In this document: in pieces, positions 1-11,578 of the stretch
Position numbering within the stretch: the first letter of the stretch is position 1
Layout of the letters: the number at the start of each line of letters is the position of its first letter
Origin: Platanthera guangdongensis
Taxonomy: Eukaryota > Streptophyta > Magnoliopsida > Asparagales > Orchidaceae
Assembly (NCBI GenBank): GCA_039583875.1
Contig: CM077151.1
Coordinates: 22,134,766-22,198,765 of the forward strand
Reading direction: 5' to 3'
Length of the DNA stretch: 64,000 nt
The notes under the pieces: model-generated
The model's input: only the letters and a program-made list of their open reading frames with translations
What the model was told of the DNA's origin: nothing
Databases searched by the model: none
Made by a program: the position numbers and the translations under genes

Positions 1-158
1 CCGTGACTTTGGTCGCTGCGGCTTCTGTGCTTGCCGTCGGGGCAATTCCTTCCAGTCCGCCATTTTCCCTGCTAACCGCCCGGCCTACTCCTGTACTACC
101 CCCGCGGTTTCTGTCCTATCCGTTGTTAGTCTTGTCGCTGGTCTAGCCTCCTAACCGC

Positions 159-1030
159 TTGGTCATGGGGTCTTCTCTTGACTCTACAGGACAGACGGCT
201 TCCTCCTCTGCAGACCGCCTGGCCCTTGCTCCTGAACATCGGGATGAACTGCGAATTACGACTATCTCGTTAGCCGGGAAGAAGAACTTTGTGGCGTGGG
301 TGCACTCGGTTCGCCGCGTTTTTCAATCCAAAGGCTTCCTACATCACTTGATTCGGGCTGCTCCTGCTCCTCCTACTGACGACTGGCTGCGCAATGACGA
401 TCGCGTTCAGACCTGGCTCGTCAACTCCCTTGATGGAGAACCGTATCGCATGGCCATGTATCATGAAACGTCCATAGGAATGTGGGATGAACTTCATTCC
501 CTCTATTCCGGGAAAGACAGTCTGCAACACTTATATGACATCATCACTGATCTTCAGACTCTTGATGTTGGCGGAGCCACCAACCTCACCTCCTTTGTCG
601 TTCGGGCCAAAACTCTGGTTGAAGCATGGATTCAACATCAACCTCCTACGATGGATCTTGCTGCACAACGTGCCCAAAAAGAAGTCGTTGGCGTGGCCAT
701 GATGATGGCTCATGTGCTACCGCATCTTCAGAGTGTTCGGGCTCAGATCCTCTCCTCTGCTGCTACTCCGTCACTATCAGATGTGTGTTCCATGTTGCTC
801 AAGGTCTCCCTGCCTCCTGATAGCTCTGGACCTCCGACACTGGCTCTCCTACAGCATACTTCTGCGCCCTTACTGCCACTTCCACCTTCTGCTCGGGGGA
901 GGGGGGGCGTTCCGGCTCTCGCGGCCGAGGTTGGGGAGGCCGGACACGCCCAAAGTGTTCCTTCTGCGGTAAGGATGGCCACCTTGAGGCCACGTGCTAT
1001 CGCAAACATGGGCTTCCTCCTCATCCATAG
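159..1030 (+). pseudogene. Copia-1 gag remnant
   Basis: The frame opens at 165 (ATGGGGTCTTC) and runs about 245 codons through a copia-type Gag (UBN2/Retrotran_gag-like: MWDELHSLYSG, ITDLQTLDVGG). The frame is lost in a G-rich tract near 895-907. The zinc knuckle CSFCGKDGHLEATC, a CX2CX4HX4C motif, is read in another frame at about 947-990 and ends at a stop after HGLPPHP. Gag would form the virus-like particle in an active element; here it is broken. Confidence 0.8.
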
Positions 1031-1181
1031 GTCGTCGTTGTTTCCCACGACTCCTCGGTCACTCGTACTGACATTGAAGAAGTCTGGCTTTAGCACCAAC
1101 AACTTCAGGGTCTGCTCAGTCGCCCACCTGCCTCCGTTACCTCGGCTGCCTCCATCTCACATGAAGGTATCGCTTGTTTAT

Positions 1182-1567
1182 CCACTAGTCTGCGGTGGAT
1201 AGTGGATTCAGGTGTCACTCATCACATCACCTCCCTGCGGCCACAACAATACCTGGATTCTCCTCATCCTAAGTGTATCACAGTGGCCAATGGGGACACT
1301 GTTCCAATCTCCAGCTCTGCGGATATCCCTCTCACTCCTTCTCTATCTCTACGCTTCGCTCTTCATGTTCCAGGATCTCAATTTAATTTACTTTTTGTTG
1401 GTCGCCTCACTACTGATTTAAATTGCTCCATAACCTTTACATCTTCCTCTTTTCTTATACAAGATCAACAGACGCGAAATATCATTGGTAAGGGACGACT
1501 GCAAAACGGGCTCTACCTTCTTGATGACTCTCCTACTATCCTGTCCTTCGTCTCCTCCTTCGATTGA
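1182..1567 (+). pseudogene. Copia-1 protease and pre-integrase segment
   Basis: The aspartic protease signature WIVDSGVTHH is visible at about 1196-1226 with the catalytic DSG triplet intact. It is followed by the usual copia stretch ALHVPGSQFNLLFVGRL and then IIGKGRLQNGLYLL, which leads into integrase. The frame stops at 1565. Separation from gag by stops and frame changes marks it as part of a dead polyprotein. Confidence 0.75.
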
Positions 1568-1599
1568 CATCGGCGTCTTGGGCATGCCCCTTTGCCAGT

Positions 1600-2290
1600 T
1601 CTCCAGAAGGCTCTACCAGATGTATCTTTTCCTTCTTTTCATTACGAATTTTGAATTTTTGGCAAGCAGCCTCGTTCCTCTTTTGTATCTCATTATACTC
1701 GGAGCTCTGCTCCTTTTATGTTAGTGCACTCTGATATTTGAGGACCGTACAAAATCACTAGCATTTCTGGCTATCGTTATTTTCTAACTTTTATTGATGA
1801 TTATACTCGAATGGCATGACTATATTTACTTTGGGATCGCTCTGAGCTTCCACGTGTCTTTTGGGCTTTTCTCTTTGAGACCCGCACGCAATTCTCCACG
1901 AACATCAAAATTATTCGCATTGATAATGCTTGCGAATACACTAGCCACGAGTTTGCGAACCATTGCTTGGATTTTGGAGTCATTCACCAAAAATCGTGTG
2001 TGTATACCCCTCAACAAAATGGCGTAGCCGAACGTAAGAAGCGTCATCTTCTCGATGTCACTCGCTCTCTCATGCTTCAAATGCAGGTTCCCAAAGCTTA
2101 TTGGAACTTTGCCCTTTCAACAACATGTTATCTGATTAACCATCTACCGTACTTCATACTCCACAATGCCGCTTCGTACAGCCTCCTGTTCCCCTCTACT
2201 CCGGCATTTTCTCTCATACCCAGCATCTTTGGGTGCACCTGCTATGTTCACATTCTTGGTCCATCCACGGACAAGTTGGATCCCTGAGCG
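1600..2290 (+). pseudogene. Copia-1 integrase remnant
   Basis: Integrase is spread over several frames. The segment LVHSDI at about 1723 (first catalytic Asp) is followed at once by a stop. The segment IDNACEYTSHEF near 1918-1955 holds the second Asp. YTPQQNGVAERKKR at about 2004-2045 holds the catalytic Glu. The following region ends FGCTCYVHILGPSTDKLDP then a stop at 2287. Order and motifs are those of Ty1/copia integrase; several indels make it non-functional. Confidence 0.75.
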
Positions 2291-2559
2291 GACAAACAAA
2301 TTTTTGTTGGCTACTCACGAACTCAGAAAGGCTACGTATGTTATTCTCCTACTACTCGCAAGGTAACTGTTTTTGCTGATGTTACCTTTCGGGAGAATCT
2401 TCCCTTCTTCTCTGCTCCAGACCCTACACTTCTACCACCACCTGTCCTACGTCCTCTCATTCCCGTTACCACTCCTCCCCCACCGCACACTCCTGCCCAA
2501 CCCCCCACTATTTCCAAGTCACTTGTTATACGTGTTTACACTCGTCACCAACCTAGCTT

Positions 2560-3683
2560 TGTTGCCTCAATGCAGTCGGCTTCGACCTCTGACGCTCCGC
2601 CTCTTGCGGATCTGGCACCAGAATCAACCGCTCATCCCATGGCGAATTATGTCTCTTTACATCGTCTATCCCCACAACTTCAAACTTTTGTCACTTCATT
2701 ATCCTCTATTTTTGTACCTAACTCTGTGCAGGAGGCTCTCCAACATCCTGACTGGCGGGCGACCATGGAGGAAGAAATGACTGCTCTCTAAGCTAACCAG
2801 ACCTGCCACCTAGTCCCTTTACCTCCCGGGCAGACACCTGTTGGGTGTAAGTGGGTATTTGTCATCAAACATGCTCCTGATAGGACAATTGATCGTCTGA
2901 AGGCCCGTCTGGGGCTCGTGGATTCACCCAACAGCACGGTCTCGATTATGAGGAGACATTCTCTCCCGTAGCCAAACTCAACACTGTTCGTGTTCTCATC
3001 TCCGTGGCAGTGCATCGTCAATGGTCCTTACATCAACTGGACATCAAAAATGTGTTTTTGAAAGCGATCTCCAGGAAATAGTCTACATGCAGCAACCTCC
3101 CGGGTTTGAGACCACGGAGGAGTCCCGAGTGTGTCATCTGAAGAAGTCCATTTATGGTCTCAAAAAATCCCCTCGGGCATGGTTCGACAAGTTTAGTAAG
3201 GCAGTTAAGGAAGTCGGCTTCACTCGAAGCTCAGCAGACTTCTCACTGTTCACTTGTCATCTGAAAACAGGGACGGTTCTTCTGTTAGTTTATGTTGATG
3301 ACATCCTAATCACTGGAGATGATTCAAAGAGAATTCAAGAGGTCAAACAGCACCTTAGCTCTTTCTTTCAGACAAAAAATATGGGGCATCTTCGATACTT
3401 CCTCGGTCTCGAGATCGCGAGACGTCCGGATGGACTTGTCCTCTCCCAACGGAAGTACTGTCTGGATCTCCTTCAAGATGCTGGCTACTCTGGATGCAAG
3501 CCCGCTACTACTCCAATGGATGCAAATCATAAGCTGTGTGCACATGATTCCGATACAGATCTTCTTCTACAAAATCCAGAATACTATCAACGACTTGTTG
3601 GAAAATTGATCTACCTAACAGGCACAAGGCCGGATATATCCTTTGTTGTTGGGGTGATCAACCGGTTTATGCATGCCCCTTGA
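2560..3683 (+). pseudogene. Copia-1 reverse transcriptase
   Basis: The start of RT is visible as EALQHPDWRATMEEEMTAL ending in a TAA at about 2789, then the segment following PVGCKWVF in shifted frame. From 3021 a 220-codon open stretch carries YGLKKSPRAWFDKF and the catalytic LLVYVDDILITGDD at about 3277-3318, then MGHLRYFLGLEIAR. It ends at a TGA at about 3681 and continues in the same frame into RNase H. Confidence 0.85.
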
Positions 3684-3701
3684 ACATCTCACCTTCAAGC
3701 C

Positions 3702-4286
3702 GTGCAGCGCATCCTAAGATACCTTAAAACAGCTCCGGGTCAACGGCTGGTATACAAAACTGCATCCTCTACTCCAACGTTGGTTGCATATTCTGATGTA
3801 GATTATGATGGTTCCTTAGATGATCGGCGGTCAACCAGTGGTTTTTGTACCTATTTTGGAGGTCATCTTGTTACCTGGCGGAGTAAGAAACAAGTCGTGG
3901 TTGCTCGATCCTCAGTAGAAACAGAATACCGGTCGATGACATTAGTTGTCTCTGAGCTTACATGGCTTGAAAGTCTCGTCGCTGATCTAGGAGTAAAACT
4001 TCCCTCACTTGTCATCCTGTTATGTGACAGCCAAGCGGCTATACACATAGCAAAGAATCTGATCTTCCATGAAAGAACGAAACATATTGAAGTGGACTGT
4101 CACTTTATCCGAGAGAAAGTTCAAATGAAGAAGATAGAATTGAAGCATGTTCCGGGTACTGAACAAGTTGCTGATATCCTCACAAAGGCTCTACCAAATG
4201 CCCTATTTTATCAGTTCCTGTCCAAGCTGGGTGCCTACGACTTGTACGCTCCAGCTTGTGGGGGAGTGTTGGAAAAGCCCATGTAA
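3702..4286 (+). pseudogene. Copia-1 RNase H and polyprotein C terminus
   Basis: About 194 codons in the same frame as the RT, separated by one TGA. Motifs are AYSDVDYDGSLDDRRST, then SSVETEYRSM, LLCDSQAAIHIAKN and FHERTKHIEVDCHFIREK, the typical copia RNase H set. The conserved Asp of the usual DAD triplet is read as DVD. The reading frame ends inside the 3' LTR, as is common in copia elements. Confidence 0.85.
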
Positions 4287-4451
4287 AGAGGCTCATGTTG
4301 GAGCCCATTTTTTTGGTTTTCTTCTTTTCTCCTCTTTAGTCTCACGTCATGTATGGGGATCTCTTCTCTCTTTCTCCCTCCTATAAATGTGTATTCATAC
4401 CTTGTATTTGATTATTGAGAAAGTATATATAAGTTTGAGGTTTTCTCCACA
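4267..4451 (+). repeat. Copia-1 3' LTR
   Basis: Begins TGTTGG right after the purine tract TGTGGGGGAG and contains a TATA-like TATAAATG at about 4382. The right end is most likely CTCCACA at 4451; a second candidate CA end is at 4471. Without the 5' LTR the boundary cannot be confirmed. Confidence 0.6.
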
Positions 4452-6318
4452 GGATTAAACCCATAAACACATTCTTAGAGGACTATAATAAATAGACCGG
4501 AATATAAAATGAGATAACATCAACAACTTCAACAATTTTAATATGAATTAAAACATTATATATAGTAGATGTCATAAATAATATGATTGATGATGGTGGT
4601 GGTATTATGAATTAGGGTTTAGGGTATGGGGATGTTCTTAGATTAGTGTATCGGAATGCTTTTAGGGTTAAAGATTTGAGAATTACAAAGTGAGAATTTT
4701 TTTTTAATATGATATGGGTAGAATTTTTTTAATATGATGATATAGGGACTCTTAGAGTAGGTTGAGTAATGAATCAAAATTAAAGTACATATTTATATAT
4801 ACTGAAGTATCATGTGGCCCCCCCAAATACATATAACCATAGAAATAGGTCAAAAGAAAGTAACAACGACAACACAAGAACAACAAATCTAAAAAATACA
4901 CTCAAACAGGGATTCATCACACAATACTGAGCATAAATTCAGATCAAAACAAATCTTCTCAAACAAACATAGGAAGCACTTCATTCCATAGAAGAACAAA
5001 ATCCACAAATATGTCCAAATAAGTAGGAAATCATTAAACTTGTCTACTCCCCCAACACACATACAACAGCTTTGCAAGAGATGAATCTATCTTATAACTT
5101 ACGAAAAATCCATAGGAAGAATCCTCAGAAAACAATAAAAACCAAAAGAGAAAGAAGAGGAGGATACGACGTCCGCAGCCATAGAGATGAAGTTATTGCC
5201 ATGACTATGCAGATAAGAACCGTTTTGCCTCTTCACACTTGAAGAATCAAGCGATAAGAGATAAAAACTAGCCACATATGCAAAAAAATGATGGGGATCG
5301 AAGAGGCAGTGGAGCACGAGTTTTGGGCCAATTAGGGAATGATTTGTCACTTGTCATATTTCGCGTCTCCTGATGGATGATCCGAGTTCGTGATTGCATT
5401 CGGATCGACATTTTGATATTTTTCATATATTTGTTTTATTGTTTGTGTTTATCTAGTGAGATCGGACAACCATCGTGTACGGCTAATCATAGAGTATAAG
5501 ATGGTTGTCCTAAGTCATGTGTTATTAACTTATTATAAATATGAGGTAGGGGCAGCCGTCATGAGCTATTGCAGATTTTGGAGAACTCTCTTCCAAGAAT
5601 CCGGTGATCCCTCATGATGCAGACTACATGAAACCCTAAGGTGCCGACTCTTTAGATTTGTATCTTTTCTCACCTTGCCCAACATCAGCCGCCTCTCATC
5701 CCCCATCTCAAACATCTGCCTGAATCTCCCCAACCCGCAGCCTACATTCAAAGGTTGTTTGCAATCAGCAGCTGCAGGAAAGAAACTGTCAGTCAGCTTT
5801 TTCCCCTCTCAGGCTTTAGCCGCTTGCTCACAGACCACAGCCGGCACTATTCCCTTTCACCCAGCATCATCCTCTCACCTTTCTTTCAATACAAGCCTCA
5901 CATCCCTCATCCTACCCTGTTGATAGCTCTCTGCCAACTGCTACAGACCACCCATCCATCCTCCCAGAATTCTCTGCCAGATTCCTCTAAATCCAAACGA
6001 TCCACTCCTCCGAACCCACAGCCACCCCACTCTGACGTGTCATCTGATATTTATCGATTTCCAACAAGCCACCCCACTCCGGTATGTCATCTGATATTTC
6101 TCAATTTTTTATGTTATATCTGATGACCACTCACTTCGCACAATTCACTCTGTTGATTTCATATTTAGAGACTGCATTTTTATTTCACCTCACTATCATT
6201 TGGAGATAGACAAATTTGTGGAGTTGCATCAATATATTAGAAAATTTTCTATCATATTTTTGGAACACCTTATGGTGTCGAAAGGGAATCAAACTCAAAT
6301 TTAGTAGCTCTTATCATT
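4452..6318. other. AT-rich interval without a supported gene
   Basis: Mostly AT-rich DNA with short poly-T/poly-A runs (4690-4740) and no open frame resembling a protein family. 5570-6110 is more GC-rich and pyrimidine-rich with short open stretches, none recognisable. It may hold host intergenic sequence or a leader. See the separate candidate exon at 5103-5182. Confidence 0.5.
5103..5182 (-). other. Speculative short first exon
   Basis: On the minus strand an ATG at 5182 opens about 26 codons (MAADVVSSSSFSFGFY...) that run into a perfect donor consensus GTAAGT at 5102-5097. A GGCCCA element, common in plant housekeeping promoters, lies upstream near 5330. No downstream exon is recognisable, so this is only a hint of a host transcript. 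Confidence 0.15.
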
Positions 6319-6323
6319 CTCTG

Positions 6324-7203
6324 TGTTGAAACCGAAAACTCGGTCTCTCGTGGAGTCCACCCTTGAGGAAAGGGGTAATCGCGCACCTACTTCTCTCATG
6401 CAAGCAAAACAACAAAGAGAACAAAGTGAACAGGACCCAAGGGCTCGGCGAGGAGGACCCACCACTCACCCGGAAGATCTTAGAGCGCTTCCCCTCCTTA
6501 GCCAAAGGCCGAGCTAAGGCTACCTCAGAAAGCGCTAAAAGACTAAGGAGCAAATGAGAATGAAAGCGTGCTTTCTGAGGTGCCCATTGGGTCTTATTTA
6601 TAGAATTCTGAGAACGGCCTGCAAATAACCAACCTCTGTTGTTTTGAACAGCTATGTGCAGCCCAACTTGGTCTGCCAACAGCGTAACTCTGTTGTTCTT
6701 ACAGGCTATTCGCACCCATGGGAAGGGCATCCAGGTAATTTCACCTCTGGGCCCCACTGGGCCTGTCTCAGGGATATGGAGGTCAGCTCGCCACTACTCT
6801 CTTCTCGCATGGGGCGGGTGCGACCTGGCTCCCGCAGCTCGTCTTTTCCTCTTGCGCGAGCGCGAGCCAAGCCACCGCGACCCGCCAATGCCCGTGCCGA
6901 GGCGGGCTGGCGGCCAGGTCGCCTGTAGGAGAGCGGGCTGGCGGCCAGGCTTGGAACTGCAACCATGGGAGCCCCGGAGGGAGGCTTGCCGGTCTGGACT
7001 CGTCAACCTCAACTTCGAACTCTGCTCGACAATTGGCGAGCGAGCTAGGGGGAAGGGGCCAGCTCGCGCTGCTCGCTCGCATGATTTGGGCGGGATCGAG
7101 CTGGCCACCTGCTGTCTACCCGCATATTGTTCTGGTGCGGGCCGGACGCCTTGGTCCGCTCACTTGGCTTGGCGGACACACTCGGCGAACACGGGGTTGT
7201 ACA
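6324..7203 (-). repeat. Tat-A 3' LTR (880 bp)
   Basis: Plus-strand ends are TGTTGAAACC and GGTTGTACA, giving TGTACAACC...TTTCAACA on the element strand. It matches 13111-13990 along its length. A TATA-like box TATAAATA sits on the minus strand at 6602-6595. Confidence 0.95.
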
Positions 7204-7223
7204 CAATCCCCGCTCTTTTTGAG
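7204..7223 (-). other. Tat-A polypurine tract
   Basis: Flush with the LTR, the minus strand reads CTCAAAAAGAGCGGGGATTG. The same 20 bases abut the LTR in Tat-B (17920-17939) and Tat-C (47245-47264). Position and purine bias fit the plus-strand primer of reverse transcription. Confidence 0.85.
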
Positions 7224-7318
7224 CTTGACCAAGCTCGGAAAGAATCATCCAACCCGCGTGTTCGGTGAGTGATGTGCTGAGCTGTCATGGAATCTTCTAG
7301 TGGGCCCCACTCTCTGGC

Positions 7319-7326
7319 TATAAATA
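7319..7326 (+). promoter_or_regulatory. TATA box of antisense gene 1 (Tat-A)
   Basis: TATAAATA lies 64 bp upstream of the gene 1 ATG at 7390, just inside the 3' LTR boundary region. Equivalent boxes precede gene 1 in Tat-B (18039) and Tat-C (47363). Confidence 0.7.
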
Positions 7327-7389
7327 CATCATCGAGCCCTTGGGTGAATCCCTACCTTCTTTTGCCTTTGAGTGAACTGTAGCCGCACC

Positions 7390-8364
7390 ATGCCTGTTAG
7401 TGAGGAAATGCGAGCCCGGCGGGCAGCCGCAAGCCAAGAGACCAGGGAGGAGGCCCTTGAGGCCGCACCGTGGTGGGCGCGCGGGTCTTCCGGCCCTTTC
7501 TTTAGGCCGGTGAAAGGAAAGATTGTCAGGCGGTCCCCGGCGAATGACTTCCCGGGCTCCAGCTCGACCGCGGGCACCGAGGTCATCCCTGAGGTATGTG
7601 CACTTCCCTCCTGACTTGTTGCTCCATTCCTGACTTTCTTCCCCTGCAGGTGTCGTCGCGTGAAGAGGGAGGCGGTGGGGAGGAGGATCGTTCTCTCCTG
7701 CTGACAACCGAACGGGTCGCCAGCCCCTCGGGCCAGGGGCGTCCTCCCCCGGATACCTCTCGGTCGCTGATTCCTCCTGGGCTAGGAAAATCCCTCGCAG
7801 CTTTTGAAGGGGAACCCTTCCAGGGGCGGTCGGGTTCTTCTCGACCATCTACCGGCGTGGGCGACGTGCCGACCCCTGGTAGGCTCGCACTTGTGCTGGT
7901 TTTGCTCTCGCTTGCCCCTTCTGACTCTTTTCTTCGCAGGTTACAACGCGATATCCTCTGAAACCGAGATGAGCGAGGGATATTCGCCTCCCCCTGACGT
8001 GGAAGGGGTTTCAGAGTATCTGGGCGACCCGGCGGACGCGGTGGGGATGAAGAGACAGGTGACGCGGCTGTTTCAGAAACATACTCTGCTGCTACAGGAG
8101 CTTTGTACCCGGGTTGACTGGGATAAAACTGCGATAGAGGCGCGGGTCGCGGCCTTGGAGGGAGCGCGGCGCCCGGCTGAAGGGGAGGAGGTTACTTCTC
8201 CTGGCGTGCATATCATGCGGGCCGAGGAGCGGCTCAGGCACGCCACGGAGCAAGTCGGCTTGGCCCAGCAAGAGCTGGTGGCGGTTCGCGCCTACCATTA
8301 TCCTCGCGTGCCGCCCCGGACCGGGACGCAGAGGCGGGGCAGGTGGAAATGGATCCAGTACTGA
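7390..8364 (+). CDS. Antisense gene 1 (Tat-A), unrecognised protein, 3 exons
   Basis: Exons 7390-7593, 7650-7878 and 7940-8364 join in frame through GT-AG introns (GTATGT...CTGCAG and GTAGGC...TCGCAG) to about 285 codons. I do not recognise the family. The N half is low-complexity, rich in Ser, Pro, Gly and Arg. The C half, best conserved between the three Tat elements, starts at SEYLGDPADA and continues MKRQVTRLFQKHTLLLQEL, a probable helical or coiled-coil stretch, and ends with a basic tail and RRGRWKWIQY. It is encoded opposite to gag-pol, with its own TATA box, next to gene 2. A DNA- or RNA-binding accessory role is only a guess from the basic tail. The frame is open throughout in this copy. 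Confidence 0.75.
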
Positions 8365-9014
8365 TCCACCTACCCCCTTCTCGCGGTCTATCGCCGGGTC
8401 AGGCCGCATCCGGACTCCAAACCGACTAGCTTAGGGGGGTTTCCCAACTATGAAACTCTTTCAATGTCTGTAATAATCTGACTTCTCTCGCCCGTCCGTG
8501 GGCCTGATTTCTGATTTCTGATGCATGTTATTTTCATTGTACTGCTGTTTGGCTTTCCTTGGGGGGGTATGGATGAAGTCGTCTTGCTCTCCCATTGCTT
8601 TTTAAGGCGGGAGCGAGGCCGTCTGACACGCTTGCCCAGCCCGCCAACCTGATCTGACGGGAGCGGGCCGGGAACTCGCTGGTTGCGAGTCTCCCCGGCT
8701 CGCCCAGGGTTCTGGGCGGGTGCGAGTCGCAGCTCGCCCGCCTCGTGTGCGGACGCGGGTGGGCATGATCCGCTGCCGGACGGTCCTGGCGGCGCGATTG
8801 CGAGCCGGGAAGTTTAACCGTCAGGCCTGATTTTTGTTATCCGCACTTTTCCCGCCGGCGGAAGATTTTCCCGCCTCTTTTCTTTCTATAAATAGGCTCT
8901 GCCGGCCCTTGCTTATCCATCACATTTAAGCTCCTCCTTCCCTGCTCCTTGCGACCCCCACCTCGCCTACTTCCTGCGGAGACTTCCTCACCCGCTTAGC
9001 GAACCTTCTGCGGA
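8365..9014 (+). promoter_or_regulatory. Intergenic and promoter region of antisense gene 2 (Tat-A)
   Basis: About 650 bp between gene 1 and gene 2. It holds TATAAATA at 8887-8894, 120 bp before the gene 2 ATG. The sequence is GC-rich with many CTCGC/GCGAG pentamers. Tat-C has the same layout (box at 48862). Confidence 0.6.
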
Positions 9015-10946
9015 ATGGGCGGCGGCAGCAACGACGCGGACGGGCGGAGTAAGTGTGCTTGGACCTTTTCCGAGCATGACTTTCCCTGCGTCGTCATTTC
9101 TGAGAGCGAATACCTCGACGCCCTCAGCGATCACGTCCCGCCTGGCTTCTCGGCGAGGCGGCCTGGGGAGGGGGAGAAGGTAAACGACCTCTCCGAGGGG
9201 GAGCTCGTCATTCCTCTGTCGCACTTCGAGGTGGGCCTCCGGCTCCCTCTGTGGCCGGAGGTTCGCCAAATCCTGAAGTACTTTGTGGTCGTCTTAGGGC
9301 AGATGACCCCGAACTCCGTGGCGGTCATGATCGGGTTCGCCTACTTCCTGCGGGAGGAGCGGGTCGAGTTCAGCCTCGCGGTCTTCCGCAAGCTGTTCTC
9401 GTTCCGCGCGAACAAGGACGGGACCGCCTACTTCTTCAGCGCCCATGTCAAGGTGCGGGAGACCGTCAACAAGAGCCACAACTGGCTCAAGAAGTTCATG
9501 TTCGTCAAGGGAGACTTCGGCAACGTCCCCTTCTCGTTGGTGCAACTCAGCGAGGCGAGCTATCGCCCCCCTAGCCTGGGGGGTCATGAAGCGGATCTGT
9601 GCGGGTTCTTCACTGGGAAGAACTTCGAGGTCGCATACCTGCGACGGAACCTGGACAACCTCGCCGCCGTCCCGCCCGGGGGAGGTAAGCTACTCGCGCT
9701 TTTCCTTTTTACTTTACCGCTTCCTCCCGCTTTAACTTTCTCTTCTCGCAGGCGAGCGGGGCATTCCTCTGCACCCCCCTTATGAGAGTGTCTGGGTCGC
9801 TCTCAGCGGGCTCACCTGCGCTCAAGCCGCAGACGCCACACAGCGCGAGATCCCGGAGTCTGTCCCCAAGAAGCGGCCGAGCCGCGAACAGCCTCCAACC
9901 CCCCCCCCCCCCCCCCCGAAAGAAGGCGAAGACCACGGGTGAGGAGCCCGCCGACGGCCAAAGGAAAGGCAGGAAAGGCAAGGCCCCGGCGGTTGAAGCG
10001 GCCGAGGATCCCGTCCTCGTGACAGCTTCGACCAGCGACGCCCCCAGCGAGGCGGCTGACACTTTTGGGCCGCAGGAAGAGGCGCGGGCCGCCGCGAAGC
10101 CGGTGCCAAGAGGGCACCGTAACTTCGGTTTCGGCGAGAAGTGCCTGGACGAGCTCGGCGTCCCGCTCCTGTCATGGGACAAAATCGAATCGGGCGGTGA
10201 TTTCCACCCTGCTGCCGAGCTGGTTGGAGCAGGAGACCATCAGCGGGGAGGCGTACAACTTCTCGTTCGGCCTCTACTCGCGGGAGGACGCCGCCATCTA
10301 TGACGAGGAGGCGACGCGGGTCCTGGTGCACGAAAGCGCGCGGGCCCAGCTCCAGGCCGCGGAGCTGGCCCACATGGTCGGCCGGCGCTGCACTCAGCTG
10401 GAGAGGAACGCCTCCTCGCTCAAGAAGATGGCGGACGAGAAGGAGGAGGCCCGCAAGCTCGCTCAGGAGGAGGCGGACTTTCAGAGGAAGCGGGCCGACG
10501 CGGCCGAGGCTACTCTCGCCCAGTACCTGGGAGGGGCGGTATGTCCCTCAGTCCGCATTGGCTTTTAACCATTGTTCCTTTCTCAAGCTTACTTTTAGTT
10601 GTCTTCCTATTTGCAGGACGCGGCGACGACCAGCTGTCTGGGCGCCGAGATCGCCACCCTCGGCCAGAAGAACCAGGTGCTGGAGGCGCGGGTGCGCGAG
10701 CTGGAGGCCGCCACGGCCGCCCCGCCGCCAGCCAGTAGCAGCTGCCCGCTCGAACACTACTCTGACTACGAGCTGGAGGTGTTGATGCAGAAGAACGCCG
10801 CCAGCGCCGCGAAGTACACGATCCAGACGCTGCGGCGAGCCGACCTCATCAAGAGCGAGGGTGCGGGTCTCTCGGCAAGCGACGTGGTGCCAGCGCTGTT
10901 CCTTCCGGTGCCGGATCCGGGGGACAAGTCCTATCAACGCGTCTAG
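9015..10946 (+). pseudogene. Antisense gene 2 (Tat-A), Transposase_28-like, frameshifted
   Basis: Three exons at 9015-9684, 9752-10538 and 10617-10946, with introns at the same codons as in Tat-B and Tat-C. Exon 1 carries the conserved block FEVGLRLPLWPEVRQILKYF ... QMTPNSVAVMIGFAYFLREE, which resembles the plant 'putative gypsy type transposon' domain (Pfam Transposase_28), a family of unknown biochemistry. Exon 2 has a Pro/Lys-rich linker, then RGHRNFGFGEKCLDELGVPL and a coiled coil. Exon 3 is exactly 330 nt, as in the other two. Exon lengths sum to 1787 nt, not a multiple of three. A run of 20 C at 9899-9918 shifts the frame, and a second shift lies near 10185 (DKIES versus DKESN in Tat-C). 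Probably no longer coding. Confidence 0.8.
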
Positions 10947-11578
10947 GGTTTGTCGTCCGGGAGCTCGCGTCGCCCCCGCTCCCGCGCCTCGCCCACCATG
11001 TATATATTTTTTATACATTTTTATTTGTTGAAATGTAAGCGCGGGCTGCGCCCTGACTTTGTAATCTTACTTTCCCATTGAACGATTCTCTGCTTGCCTT
11101 GTGTATGTTTGTTACTGTTGCTTGCGATTGTTTGCGCGATGTAGTTTCACTTCCTTTTCGTATTCGCGGCCGGCCATGATACTACCGCTCGCAGTCGCTC
11201 TTTCCGTGTTATGTCGGCGAGATCGCACGCCCACTGACTTAGTTTAGGAACCATAGGGGACTTAATTAGCCGACCCGCGAGTGGCGACCCGCCTCTACAG
11301 CCTGGGTCCGCCGTGCCGCTTGCCCGCTCACTAGGAGAGGCGAGCCGGCTCGACTCATTCCCGAGCTGCCGAGTTTCTTGCGAGCCGACCCTCTTGAGAC
11401 GCGTCCTGGGTTCTCGCCCCTTGGCCGTTATCCTGGGTGTTGGGCGATTACGTTAGGCCCCTCTTGTTAACTTTGCGACTTCTTCCCCAACCGCTCGAAT
11501 GTCTGGTTCTCCGGCCTCTAACATCGTTGTGTCCACCAAGACCTGCCTTGTCCGTTGGTGAGGAGCCGGGGTCTTTCC
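10947..11578 (+). other. Non-coding region downstream of Tat-A gene 2
   Basis: T-rich stretches after the gene 2 stop (TATATATTTTTTATAC near 11000, TGTAATC near 11060) could serve as a plant poly(A) region for the antisense transcript. The remainder is GC-rich spacer leading into the tandem array. No gene is visible. Confidence 0.45.

Larger units (their letters stand above)
1..4451 (+). mobile_element. Copia-1: truncated Ty1/copia LTR retrotransposon
   Basis: Domains run gag, protease, integrase, RT, RNase H on the plus strand, the Ty1/copia order. A purine-rich tract at about 4257-4266 leads into a 3' LTR that starts TGTTGG at 4267. The 5' LTR and PBS are left of the window, so no LTR pair or target-site duplication can be checked. 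Every domain carries stops or frameshifts, so the copy cannot make its proteins. RT to RNase H is the best preserved part: positions 3021-4286 are one frame interrupted by a single TGA. Confidence 0.9.

Noticed and set aside
7204..7223. The conserved sequence next to the LTR as a primer binding site of a plus-strand element
   Set aside because: It has no TGG start. On the minus strand it is purine-rich, and the true TGG-type PBS and gag-pol lie at the other end on the minus strand. It is the PPT.
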